DNA from: Deltaproteobacteria bacterium
GTDB lineage: Bacteria; Desulfobacterota; Syntrophia; Syntrophales; JAFGHS01
Direction of reading: 5' to 3'
Length of the DNA stretch: 46,781 bases
NCBI GenBank assembly: GCA_016928025.1
Contig: JAFGLN010000070.1
Coordinates: 1 to 46,781, forward strand
Shown: positions 15,771 through 23,493 of the stretch, piece by piece
How positions within the stretch are numbered: position 1 is the stretch's first letter
Layout of the letters: the number at the start of each line of letters is the position of its first letter
Notes under the pieces: generated by a model
Told to the model about the DNA's origin: nothing
Database searches by the model: none
The model's input: the letters and a program-made list of their open reading frames with translations, nothing else
Translations under genes and position numbers: made by a program

Positions 15771-16892
15771 TTAGTCAAGACGCTTTCTGAAGCGGATGAT
15801 CGCGCCGGAAAAAACAATCGTACCAATAATCGTCAGGGCGAACAGTTGTGGCCACAGGACCTCCAGGCCTACCCCCTTCAGAAAGACGCCGCGGATGATG
15901 ACGAGGAAGTAGCGAAGAGGATTGACATAGGTCAGCCATTGAATAATTTCCGGCATATTGGCAATGGGAAAGACAAAACCGCTCAGCATGAAAAAAGGGA
16001 CGATGAAAAAGAAGGTTGTCATCATGGCCTGCTGTTGTGTGGCCGAAATGGTCGATATAAAAAGACCGATGCCCAGGGTGCTCAACAAAAATATACAGGC
16101 GGAAAAAAAGATCAAAACGACGCTCCCGGTCAGGGGTATCTTAAACCATAAAACGGCGATGGCGGTCACCACCGTCATTTGCGTGAGGGAAATGGCAATA
16201 TAGGGAATCGTCTTTCCCGCGATCAACTCGATGGATTTGACGGGCGTGACGATCAACTGCTCCATGGTGCCTGCCTCTTTTTCCCGGATGATGGCCATGG
16301 ACGTCAGAAGCAGAGAGATAAGCATAATTAGAAACGCGACAATGCCGGGGACGAAAAAATTCTGGCTGTCAAGGTTGGCATTATACCAGGTTCTAATCCG
16401 GCCGTCGATCCGGCCATAGGTCATCTGTTGGGGATAGAGCTCCCGGATAAAGGTCCGGTTTAAATTGTCCAGAATAGTGGAGATATAGGCGAGACGCAAG
16501 GCAGCCATGTTGCTCATGCTGCCGTCGCTCAGGATTTGTACGGCCGCTGTTTTACCCTGCCGGATGAGGCTGCTGAAATCCGGTCCGATCTTAATGGCCA
16601 GGTCAACGTCCCCCGCCAGCAATGCGTCTTCCACTTGTCCGGGATCGTCCGAAGCCCGGACGATCCGAAAGATGTTACTGGCCGTGAAGGCGTCGGCCAG
16701 CATCCGACTTTCTCTGGTTCGGCTCTGGTCGGAGAGGGCAACCCTGATTTCCTTGATGTCGTAGTTGACGACATAGCCGAATACAAGAAGCTGGAGGATG
16801 GGCGCGATGAACAATATGGGCCAGTTTCGCTTGTCCCGGAAAAGCTGGATGAATTCTTTTCGCACGAGCTCGCGAATCCTCAGCCGGTTCAT
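15771..16892 (-). CDS. ABC-2 type permease (YbhR/YhhJ-like), second of pair
   Basis: This is a membrane subunit of an ABC exporter, 373 residues. One N-terminal helix (about 25-45) precedes a large extracytoplasmic domain (about 50-170), and five to six further helices follow. The conserved REKEAGTMEQLIVTPV segment near 205-220 is the cytoplasmic coupling motif of ABC-2 permeases. AGGAGGG precedes ATG 16892. It is one base downstream of the other permease, so the two should form a heterodimer. The matching ATPases and HlyD protein are encoded about 4 kb upstream, beyond a signalling unit. It ends 38 bases upstream of the start of the 14743-15732 gene. Confidence 0.9.
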   Translation of the reverse strand: MNRLRIRELVRKEFIQLFRDKRNWPILFIAPILQLLVFGYVVNYDIKEIRVALSDQSRTRESRMLADAFTASNIFRIVRASDDPGQVEDALLAGDVDLAIKIGPDFSSLIRQGKTAAVQILSDGSMSNMAALRLAYISTILDNLNRTFIRELYPQQMTYGRIDGRIRTWYNANLDSQNFFVPGIVAFLIMLISLLLTSMAIIREKEAGTMEQLIVTPVKSIELIAGKTIPYIAISLTQMTVVTAIAVLWFKIPLTGSVVLIFFSACIFLLSTLGIGLFISTISATQQQAMMTTFFFIVPFFMLSGFVFPIANMPEIIQWLTYVNPLRYFLVIIRGVFLKGVGLEVLWPQLFALTIIGTIVFSGAIIRFRKRLD

Positions 16893-16893
16893 T

Positions 16894-18027
16894 TCACAGG
16901 CCCTCCTTTTTCAGGAGACGGATGTTCATGGCCGACATGATGAGAAACATCAAAAGCAGGACCAGAAAGTCGGACCACATTTGGATAAAATCGAGATGCT
17001 TCAAATAAATACCGCTCAGGATTTCGATATAGTATCGGGCCGGAACGACATAGGTGATGATTTGCAGGATCTTCGGCATATTGATGATGGGAAAAACGAA
17101 ATTGGACAAAAGAATGGAAGGTAGGAACGTCAGTAAAATAGCCGCCATGTTGGCGATCAGTTGCGATTTTGTGATGACGGAGATCAACAGACCGAGGCCA
17201 AGGGCCACAAAAAGATACAGACATGATGCTAAGATCATCAGCCAGAAGCTTGATTTCATCACGATACCGAAAAAGACCTGTCCCATGAGAACGGCGATAA
17301 GGACATCCGTCAGGCCGATCAAAAAATAGGGAACGGCTTTTCCGATGATGAATTCGGCGGCACCGATAGGCAGGGATTTGATGGTTTCCATCGTGCCGTT
17401 TTCATATTCCCGAGCGATGACCAGGGAGGTCAACATGGCGCCGGCCAGCATGATAATGATGGCGATGATGCCAGGGATAATGAAGTTCCGGCTTTCGAGG
17501 TCTTCATTGAACCAGACCCGGATGCGGCCTTCCACGGGGACGTTCATTTGATTACGGCCCTGGCGGTTCAGGTAGCGTAATAGATTTTTTTGATTGTATT
17601 GTTCAATAAATGCCGTGATATAGCCCCGGGTGATGCCCGCGAAGTTCGGATCGCTGCCGTCCAGGATGACCTGCATCGGCGCGTCACGGTCGGAGTGTAT
17701 ATTCTTCGTCCAGCCGGGGGGAATGATCACGGCCAGGGTTGCCCATCCGTGGTCCAGATATTTTGTGACGGCCTGGGTATTTTTCAGGTAATTTTCTATA
17801 TGGAAGTACGTTGAGGCATCCAGGTGCCGGATAAAATCACGACTCAGGTCCGTCCGGTCATAATCGACGACGACGGTTTTGACATTGTCCACATCGAGAC
17901 GCAACGCGTAGCCGAACATAAAAATCAGCAAAAGCGGGATGGCGAAGGCGAGGTAGAGACTGCGAAAATCTCTGATCAGGTGATAGATTTCTTTCTGAGC
18001 AATTGCCCGGATGTTGGTCGGTTTCAA
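16894..18027 (-). CDS. ABC-2 type permease (YbhS-like), first of pair
   Basis: This 377-residue paralogue of the next permease has the same plan: an N-terminal helix (LAFAIPLLLIFMFGYALRLD), a long periplasmic loop domain and a C-terminal five- to six-helix bundle. The REYENGTMETIKSLP coupling segment lies near 207-221. The start appears to be TTG at 18025-18027, with CGGAGG just upstream. Together with the downstream permease it matches E. coli YbhS/YbhR, part of a drug or cation exporter. The gene is separated from its presumed ATPases by the dockerin, GGDEF, CheC-like and receiver genes, all on the same strand. Confidence 0.9.
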   Translation of the reverse strand: MKPTNIRAIAQKEIYHLIRDFRSLYLAFAIPLLLIFMFGYALRLDVDNVKTVVVDYDRTDLSRDFIRHLDASTYFHIENYLKNTQAVTKYLDHGWATLAVIIPPGWTKNIHSDRDAPMQVILDGSDPNFAGITRGYITAFIEQYNQKNLLRYLNRQGRNQMNVPVEGRIRVWFNEDLESRNFIIPGIIAIIIMLAGAMLTSLVIAREYENGTMETIKSLPIGAAEFIIGKAVPYFLIGLTDVLIAVLMGQVFFGIVMKSSFWLMILASCLYLFVALGLGLLISVITKSQLIANMAAILLTFLPSILLSNFVFPIINMPKILQIITYVVPARYYIEILSGIYLKHLDFIQMWSDFLVLLLMFLIMSAMNIRLLKKEGL

Positions 18028-18136
18028 GGTGCCTCCGGAGGGGTTCTAATATCAATGACGTCGCGAATGCAAAATCGGTCTGCTGAAATGTGCGATAATT
18101 TTACGAAAAGATCAAGGATTAATACCCGTGTGACAC

Positions 18137-19837
18137 CTAACGCAAACCGCCCAGCCTTTGCAAAAGATAGATCGCTTCTTCGTTTCCGATTTTTGCATCG
18201 CCGTTGACATCCGCTTCGATATAGATATTTTCAGGGGCTTTTCCGGTTATGGTTTGAAGGGCCGCAATAACATCGGCCAGTGAAACCATGCCGTTACCGT
18301 CGATATCCCCTTTTTCCGGGGCATAGTAACCTTGCTTTGCCAGGAACGTCAGTTCGATACCGGCCCAGGCGCCGGCCAATTCATATTCCACCGTTCCATG
18401 TACTAATTTGTTGCCGTCGTCACTGAGATAGGCTGTAAGCGTTACGTTTTCGCCGTCTTCCATAAAATTCAGGGTCACCGTTCCATCGCTGTTTACCTGA
18501 TAGGTTCCTGTGATTTCGTCCGTCAAAACGGCGTAAGTTGTTTTAAATTTCTTCAAATTCAACCAATCCAGGTCCGTGGGTCCACTCTGGTTGAACTGTG
18601 AATCGGATATCTGACGCTCTATTTTTTCTTCCCTTAAGGCTTCCGTGAAATGACCGTCGCCATCAAACTGAATGACGGATTTTCCTACAAATACTTCTTC
18701 GTTGGGACCGAAATTTCCATCCGGTCCGGGTCCGTGAAATGTTTTTTCAAACAGATATCCGGCATAGGAACCCTTTAAATGGGAATTATTCAATCCGGCG
18801 GCTTTCTTGACCGCCAGAACCATCTCGGATGTGGCATAACCCTCATTCGGATGATGCTCCATATTTCCAAAAACAAAGATCCGCCCGTCGGCGCTGACGT
18901 GACCGGTGACGGAAACCAACTCACCGTCCTCTTCAAAGGAAAAGGTAATGGTACCATCGTCCCCAACATCGTATGTCCCATTTAAGATTTCTTCCGGATC
19001 GGTTATCAGGGTCGTGGTGAAATGGGTTTGATTGACCTGGTCGTTATCGATGGGCGGTTCCTGCGTACCCTGATTCGTAATGATGTCATCAATGTGTCGC
19101 CTTATTCGCTTATTTGTGTACCTTTCTTCATAATGTCCCTTTCCGTCAAAGGTGATTTCGCTTTTATCCAGCACAATGTCTTCGTTGGGGCCAAAATGGT
19201 TATTTTCATCCTTCCCGTGAAATGACATTCCCATGATGTAGGTAATGTAAGTTCCGGTAATGCTTCCCTTGTTCATGCCCATTCCTTTTTTTACGCCGAA
19301 ACCGATCCCGGACATGGCCGACCCGCCGGCGGCTTTATATTCTGTTTTACCTAAGATGAGACATATGGTCTTGTCGTCCAGGAGACCGGTCATAGTCTCC
19401 GGGGCGCCATCTTCCATAAATTTGAAAATGATGCTGCCGTCCGGACCGATCAGGTATGTTCCGCTGACCGTCTCTTCACCATAATCCAAATAGCTGGTTT
19501 GAAAACGGGTTCTTGCGTACCAGTCCTGATCGTAGGGGTCGGCGATGCTCTGATCCACCCACTCATCCGTAATGAATCTGTTGATCATTTTGTCGCGGAT
19601 CCGTTCTGCGTAGCTCCCGTCCTGATTGAGGGTTATTTCGCTCTTGCTCAGAAATATCTGTTGGTTTGGACCGAAATCGCCGACGGAATCCGGACCGTGA
19701 AAGCCGCTTTCCAGTTGGAAAACCACGTAGGATCCACTGAGCAAAGGGGGCTCCATTCCCAGAACGCCAGGAGCGGAAAAAAAAGGACAAATCAAAATGG
19801 CTATCGACATGATCAAACGGTTGAGGAATCGCATCAT
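18137..19837 (-). CDS. Secreted protein with three repeats and a dockerin-like EF-hand pair
   Basis: This 566-residue exported protein has an N-terminal signal sequence (about 1-28) ending in SAPGVLG. Three homologous modules follow (about 33-185, 193-348, 354-502), each starting with a SGSY/TGTY strand, then FHG...FGPN and a KSEI or KSVI strand with a D/N-x-D/K-G turn, and later a NFMEDGE-type strand. The C-terminus has two calcium-loop motifs, DIDGNGMVSLADVI (511-524) and DVNGDAKIGNEEAI (543-556), in the duplicated EF-hand arrangement of dockerin domains. The protein probably acts at or outside the cell surface; its ligand is unknown. I chose ATG 19837 with AGGAG 9 bases upstream. The gap to the GGDEF gene is only 24 bases, so it is probably transcribed with the signalling genes. 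Confidence 0.85.
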   Translation of the reverse strand: MMRFLNRLIMSIAILICPFFSAPGVLGMEPPLLSGSYVVFQLESGFHGPDSVGDFGPNQQIFLSKSEITLNQDGSYAERIRDKMINRFITDEWVDQSIADPYDQDWYARTRFQTSYLDYGEETVSGTYLIGPDGSIIFKFMEDGAPETMTGLLDDKTICLILGKTEYKAAGGSAMSGIGFGVKKGMGMNKGSITGTYITYIMGMSFHGKDENNHFGPNEDIVLDKSEITFDGKGHYEERYTNKRIRRHIDDIITNQGTQEPPIDNDQVNQTHFTTTLITDPEEILNGTYDVGDDGTITFSFEEDGELVSVTGHVSADGRIFVFGNMEHHPNEGYATSEMVLAVKKAAGLNNSHLKGSYAGYLFEKTFHGPGPDGNFGPNEEVFVGKSVIQFDGDGHFTEALREEKIERQISDSQFNQSGPTDLDWLNLKKFKTTYAVLTDEITGTYQVNSDGTVTLNFMEDGENVTLTAYLSDDGNKLVHGTVEYELAGAWAGIELTFLAKQGYYAPEKGDIDGNGMVSLADVIAALQTITGKAPENIYIEADVNGDAKIGNEEAIYLLQRLGGLR

Positions 19838-19861
19838 TAACAAACACTCCTGATTGATTTT

Positions 19862-20761
19862 TTAGACGGAGAAGACCTTATTGCGCCCCGCTTTTTTCGC
19901 CTTATAAAGGCCCTCGTCTGCTTTTCGCAACAAGGTATCGGACGAGTCGATGTCACCGCGAAATTCATGGACGCCGATACTGACGGTAATATGAATTTTA
20001 TCGTCGTTGTACAGGAAATCCTTCTCGGCGATGGATTGTCGAATCCGTTCCGCCAGCTTGAGGGCGGCATTGAGGTCCGTTTCCGGCAAAAGGCAGCAAA
20101 ACTCTTCGCCACCGTAGCGAATCAGCAAATCAACTTTTCTTAAAATGGAGGATATAGTGTCACAAACATCTTTGAGAATATAATCACCGCACTGGTGACC
20201 GTAAGCGTCGTTGATTTTTTTGAAATAATCAAGATCCAGCATCAGGAGGCTCAAGGACCTTGAATAGCGCCGATGCCTTTCAAATTCTTCCGCGAGCCGC
20301 ATGGTTAAAAACCGCCTGTTATAGGCGCCGGTAAGGCCGTCCCGTAAATTCATCTCGATCAGGGCTTTTTCATATCTGGCGATCTCCGTGACATCCTGGA
20401 CGGTGATACAGATATGACTGATCCGTTTGTTGTCCTCCCGGATGGGATAGGCCGTACAGCTTTGCTGCATCATCTGAAATTCCCCTTTAAAGGTCCCGGA
20501 TGTTTTCATAGGGAAAAGATAACCGTGCAGTTTTTGGGAGAAAAAGTAATAATTGCCGAACGTCAAAACGGATTTGATGCTGCGGGCAAAAATCGGATTA
20601 TCGAGGTTCGGGAAGGCATCAAGGAGGTTTCGCCCAATCAAATTTTCTTTGACAAGCCCACTGTGAGTTGCCATCCAGTTGTTCCAGTATTGGATGTGAA
20701 GATCCTTGTCCAGGATAACCAAACCCAGATTGAGCATGTCGAATACTTGTGTAAAGTTCAT
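19862..20761 (-). CDS. PAS-GGDEF diguanylate cyclase
   Basis: The 299 residues comprise a PAS sensor domain (about 1-125) and a GGDEF domain (about 135-299), with no membrane segment. The active site is intact: GGEEF at 217-221, DGLTGAYNRR at 141-150, and metal-binding Asp residues in LMLDLDYFKKIND. RKVD at 208-211, five residues before GGEEF, is a product-inhibition I-site (RxxD). It should make cyclic di-GMP from GTP in the cytoplasm. Its start overlaps the CheC-like gene by 4 bases. The PAS ligand is not evident. The output may act on the secreted protein encoded next or on a receptor elsewhere. Confidence 0.93.
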   Translation of the reverse strand: MNFTQVFDMLNLGLVILDKDLHIQYWNNWMATHSGLVKENLIGRNLLDAFPNLDNPIFARSIKSVLTFGNYYFFSQKLHGYLFPMKTSGTFKGEFQMMQQSCTAYPIREDNKRISHICITVQDVTEIARYEKALIEMNLRDGLTGAYNRRFLTMRLAEEFERHRRYSRSLSLLMLDLDYFKKINDAYGHQCGDYILKDVCDTISSILRKVDLLIRYGGEEFCCLLPETDLNAALKLAERIRQSIAEKDFLYNDDKIHITVSIGVHEFRGDIDSSDTLLRKADEGLYKAKKAGRNKVFSV

Positions 20762-21405
20762 TCGTATTGCTGCAAAAAGTTTCGGGTTGCTTGTTTCAGC
20801 CAGTCAATGGATTCGTGGCTGGTAACGAGAAAAAGATAGCCTTCTACGTTTTTGTTTTCAAAATGGAACACCGCCTGCATGATGATCACGATATTCTTGG
20901 GATCAATCATGTCTTCGGAAATATCGCCGTCCGTCATATTGCCGGTGATGATCCGGGGAGGCGAATAGGATACGATGTCACCCAGCAAATCGGCCACTTT
21001 GCCGACGCACGCGCCAACGAGGATATTTCCTAATTCCATCAGGGTTTCTTTTTCCAGGATCTGGATCGGATCCGATTTGACAAGGCTGCCGGCTTCGTCT
21101 TCTGCGATCAATGACAAAAGGGTTTTGCCTGACGCGCCCGAGAAAACCAAAAGGGCGACGCCTTTGAATTTTGAATAAAAATTCTGTTCGATGACGCTGA
21201 CATCCGGATAATCACGGATTTCCGCCTTAATATAATCAAGAAGGCGCACAGATTCGATAATGTTGATGGTTGGGACGCTGAGAATTACATGAAGATTAAT
21301 CACGGAAGCCAGGTCGGCGGCGGCGCTGCCGAAGCCGATATTCATGATCTCCTGGAGGATGTCCTGTTCCTCAATGCTTAGTATGTCTTCTGGGGTTTCG
21401 ATCAT
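20758..21405 (-). CDS. CheC/CheX-like phosphatase
   Basis: The 215-residue protein matches the CheC/CheX/FliY phosphatase fold. Both conserved helices are present: DILQEIMNIGFG near residues 15-26 and ETLMELGNILVGAC around 118-131, each with the ExxN pair that positions water for dephosphorylating CheY-P. The start is uncertain: ATG 21405 has GGGAG only three bases before it, whereas an in-frame TTG at 21420 lies next to the stop of the receiver gene. It sits between a CheY-like receiver and a GGDEF enzyme, so the receiver is its obvious substrate. No other chemotaxis genes are in the window. Confidence 0.82.
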   Translation of the reverse strand: MIETPEDILSIEEQDILQEIMNIGFGSAAADLASVINLHVILSVPTINIIESVRLLDYIKAEIRDYPDVSVIEQNFYSKFKGVALLVFSGASGKTLLSLIAEDEAGSLVKSDPIQILEKETLMELGNILVGACVGKVADLLGDIVSYSPPRIITGNMTDGDISEDMIDPKNIVIIMQAVFHFENKNVEGYLFLVTSHESIDWLKQATRNFLQQYE

Positions 21406-21421
21406 CTGCTCCCAAATCAAA

Positions 21422-21790
21422 TTATTTGGTTGTTTCCACTTTGGCGATAATGTTCCTGACGGCTTCCTTGGACAGAGGTTTTCTCAACATGGAAAACGCG
21501 CCCAATGACATGACCATCTCAATGGTTTTTGGCTGGATGTCTGCGCTCGCGACAATGATAACGGCGTTCGGATTAACCTTTTTCATTTGCTTTAAGGCTT
21601 CGATGCCGTTCATGACCGGCATGGTCAGATCGATGAAGGTAATGTCGGGGGTGCAGGCTTCAAATTGACGCAATCCGCTTAAACCGTCTCCCGCCTCAAA
21701 GAAATCAAAATCACGATCTTGCGGCATACAGCTTCTGAGAATTTTCCTGGCGATCGGAGAATCATCAATGATCAGGACATTTTTAATCAT
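21422..21790 (-). CDS. CheY-like single-domain response regulator
   Basis: This 122-residue receiver domain has all key residues: acidic pair Asp9/Asp10, phosphoacceptor Asp54 in FIDLTMP, Ser82 in place of Thr, and Lys104 in LRKP. There is no output domain, so it must act by protein contact. I chose ATG 21790; a longer frame to 21877 has no ribosome binding site and covers the promoter. The CheC-like gene follows at once, and the cognate histidine kinase is not in this window. It begins the four-gene signalling/secretion unit. Confidence 0.92.
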   Translation of the reverse strand: MIKNVLIIDDSPIARKILRSCMPQDRDFDFFEAGDGLSGLRQFEACTPDITFIDLTMPVMNGIEALKQMKKVNPNAVIIVASADIQPKTIEMVMSLGAFSMLRKPLSKEAVRNIIAKVETTK

Positions 21791-21843
21791 AGGATATGAT
21801 CCGGTGAATGTCGTTATTTTTTTCCTAATCTGAAGAGGAGGGA

Positions 21844-21873
21844 AGTATAAGTGATGGCCTTGTTGACTGTCAA
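21844..21873 (-). promoter_or_regulatory. Sigma70-type promoter of the signalling unit
   Basis: On the minus strand TTGACA (21868-21873), an 18-base spacer and TATACT (21844-21849) form a strong match. Transcription would begin near 21837, about 47 bases before the receiver start. This indicates the receiver-CheC-GGDEF-dockerin genes are an independent unit, not just an extension of the ATPase operon. Confidence 0.65.
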
Positions 21874-21920
21874 GCAAATTTGCCCAAACAGATGTTCCCG
21901 GTTTTTTTAAGGTAGCGTTG

Positions 21921-22667
21921 TCAATGCGACATCAACGTGATAAAGGCATCATTGAGATCGGCGTCGTCACGGCCGGGACAGGCGGATGCGATAATGTCCG
22001 CCGGACTGCCCGTAGCGACGATCCGACCTTCATTGATCATCACAATCCTGTCGCAGTTGCGGGCCTCGTCCATATAATGGGTCGTGACGAAAACGGTGAT
22101 CTCCTCCCGAGACAGTTGACGGATGAAATCCCAGAAATGCTGCCGCGTGACGGGGTCGACGCCGGACGTGGGTTCGTCCAGAAACAAAATGTCCGGTTTA
22201 TGAAGGAGCGCGCACCCGAGAGCCAGGCGCTGACGCCAGCCGGGGGGCAATTCTTTTGTGAAACGGTTGCGCACGTCTTCGAGCCTCGTCATAGACAGGA
22301 CCCATTCAATTCTTTCGTGCCACTGTTCAGGACGTACATTATATACGCCGAGATAGAAACGAATATTTTCGAAGGGCGTCAAGTCTTCATAGAGCGAGAA
22401 TTTTTGCGACATATAGCCGATGGATTGTTTGATGGCTTCCGCTTCTTTGATGATATCATGGCCTGCCACAGAGCCTTCACCGGCCGTAGGATTTAGAATG
22501 CCGCAAAGCATTCGGATGGTGGTCGATTTGCCCGACCCATTGGGACCGAGGAAACCAAATATTTCCCCCCGGTTTACGGAAAAAGAAATTTTGTTAACGG
22601 CGATAAATACGCCGAAGCGCTTTTCGAGATTCCTGACCCAAACCGCCTCAGAATTTGAACTTGTCAT
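21921..22667 (-). CDS. ABC exporter ATPase 2 (YbhF C-terminal half-like)
   Basis: This is an ABC ATPase of 248 residues with Walker A GPNGSGKST (41-49), Q-loop in YMSQKF, and Walker B LFLDEP (161-166). The signature loop is divergent: LPPGWRQRLAL instead of LSGGxxQR, a feature I associate with the second nucleotide-binding domain of YbhF-type exporters. It should pair with the other ATPase as an asymmetric dimer. ATG 22667 has AAGGAA 7 bases upstream and lies inside the end of the preceding ATPase gene (20-base overlap). The stop lies 48 bases upstream of the signalling promoter region. Confidence 0.9.
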   Translation of the reverse strand: MTSSNSEAVWVRNLEKRFGVFIAVNKISFSVNRGEIFGFLGPNGSGKSTTIRMLCGILNPTAGEGSVAGHDIIKEAEAIKQSIGYMSQKFSLYEDLTPFENIRFYLGVYNVRPEQWHERIEWVLSMTRLEDVRNRFTKELPPGWRQRLALGCALLHKPDILFLDEPTSGVDPVTRQHFWDFIRQLSREEITVFVTTHYMDEARNCDRIVMINEGRIVATGSPADIIASACPGRDDADLNDAFITLMSH

Positions 22668-23493
22668 GAATGAGTTCCTTATCCACATCCTGAATTCGCC
22701 GGATCATCGCTTCTTCCAGATTGGAAAAGCCGGACATGATGATCTCAGGAGGGGCCGTCTCCAGAAGTTTGGCCCGATGCATTAGACCGATCAAATCACA
22801 TTTTTCCCCTTCGTCCAGATAGGCTGTCGAGACGATAATGGTCATACCGCTGTCTTTCATCTGTTTCAGGATGTCCCAAAATTCCTGCCTTGAAACGGGA
22901 TCGACGCCGTTGGTCGGTTCATCCAGAATGAGGACCCGGGGTTCATGGACCAGAACACAGGCCAGGCCCAGCTTCTGTTTCATTCCGCCTGACAGGTTGC
23001 CCGCCTGCCGGTCCACAAAGGGCAGAAGATTGGAAAATCCCAGATAGCGCTCCTTCCGGATTTTTCTTTCTTTGCCGGAGATGCCGAAGATATTCATGAA
23101 GAAATCGATATTTTCCTCGACGGTGAGATCCTGATACAAACCGAAGCGTTGAGGCATGTAACCGATCAGATGCTTTACATTTTGTTTTTCCTCAACCACA
23201 TCCAGTCCGTCAATCAAAATTTTGCCCGACGCCGGCTGGATCATGGTCGCCATGATGCGGAGCAATGTAGACTTGCCGGCGCCGTCGGAACCCACCAAGC
23301 CGAATAACGTGCCTTTTTTTACCTGAAACGATATGTGGCTTAAGGCTTCCACCTGACCGAAATTCATGGATACGTCGTCAACCGCCACATACATCCAGGA
23401 ATTAGGATGATGGTTTTTGTTCGTTTCGTCCTGTCCTGACGAGGGGGCGTTCGTTGACCTTCTTTTGGGATCAGGGCTATCGCAACCAGGCAT
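22648..23493 (-). CDS. ABC exporter ATPase 1 (YbhF N-terminal half-like)
   Basis: This is an ABC ATPase with Walker A GSDGAGKST, Q-loop in GYMPQRFGLYQDLTVEEN, canonical signature LSGGMKQKLGLA and Walker B VLILDEPTNGVDP. It corresponds to the first half of the fused E. coli YbhF. The start is uncertain. The domain begins at an ATG at 23394, but an in-frame ATG at 23493 with GGGGA upstream overlaps the HlyD gene by 17 bases. The interval encodes a polar, Ser/Asn-rich stretch that may be an unstructured extension. The frame is open to 23721, but that part lies inside the HlyD gene. Confidence 0.9.
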   Translation of the reverse strand: MPGCDSPDPKRRSTNAPSSGQDETNKNHHPNSWMYVAVDDVSMNFGQVEALSHISFQVKKGTLFGLVGSDGAGKSTLLRIMATMIQPASGKILIDGLDVVEEKQNVKHLIGYMPQRFGLYQDLTVEENIDFFMNIFGISGKERKIRKERYLGFSNLLPFVDRQAGNLSGGMKQKLGLACVLVHEPRVLILDEPTNGVDPVSRQEFWDILKQMKDSGMTIIVSTAYLDEGEKCDLIGLMHRAKLLETAPPEIIMSGFSNLEEAMIRRIQDVDKELIHDKFKF

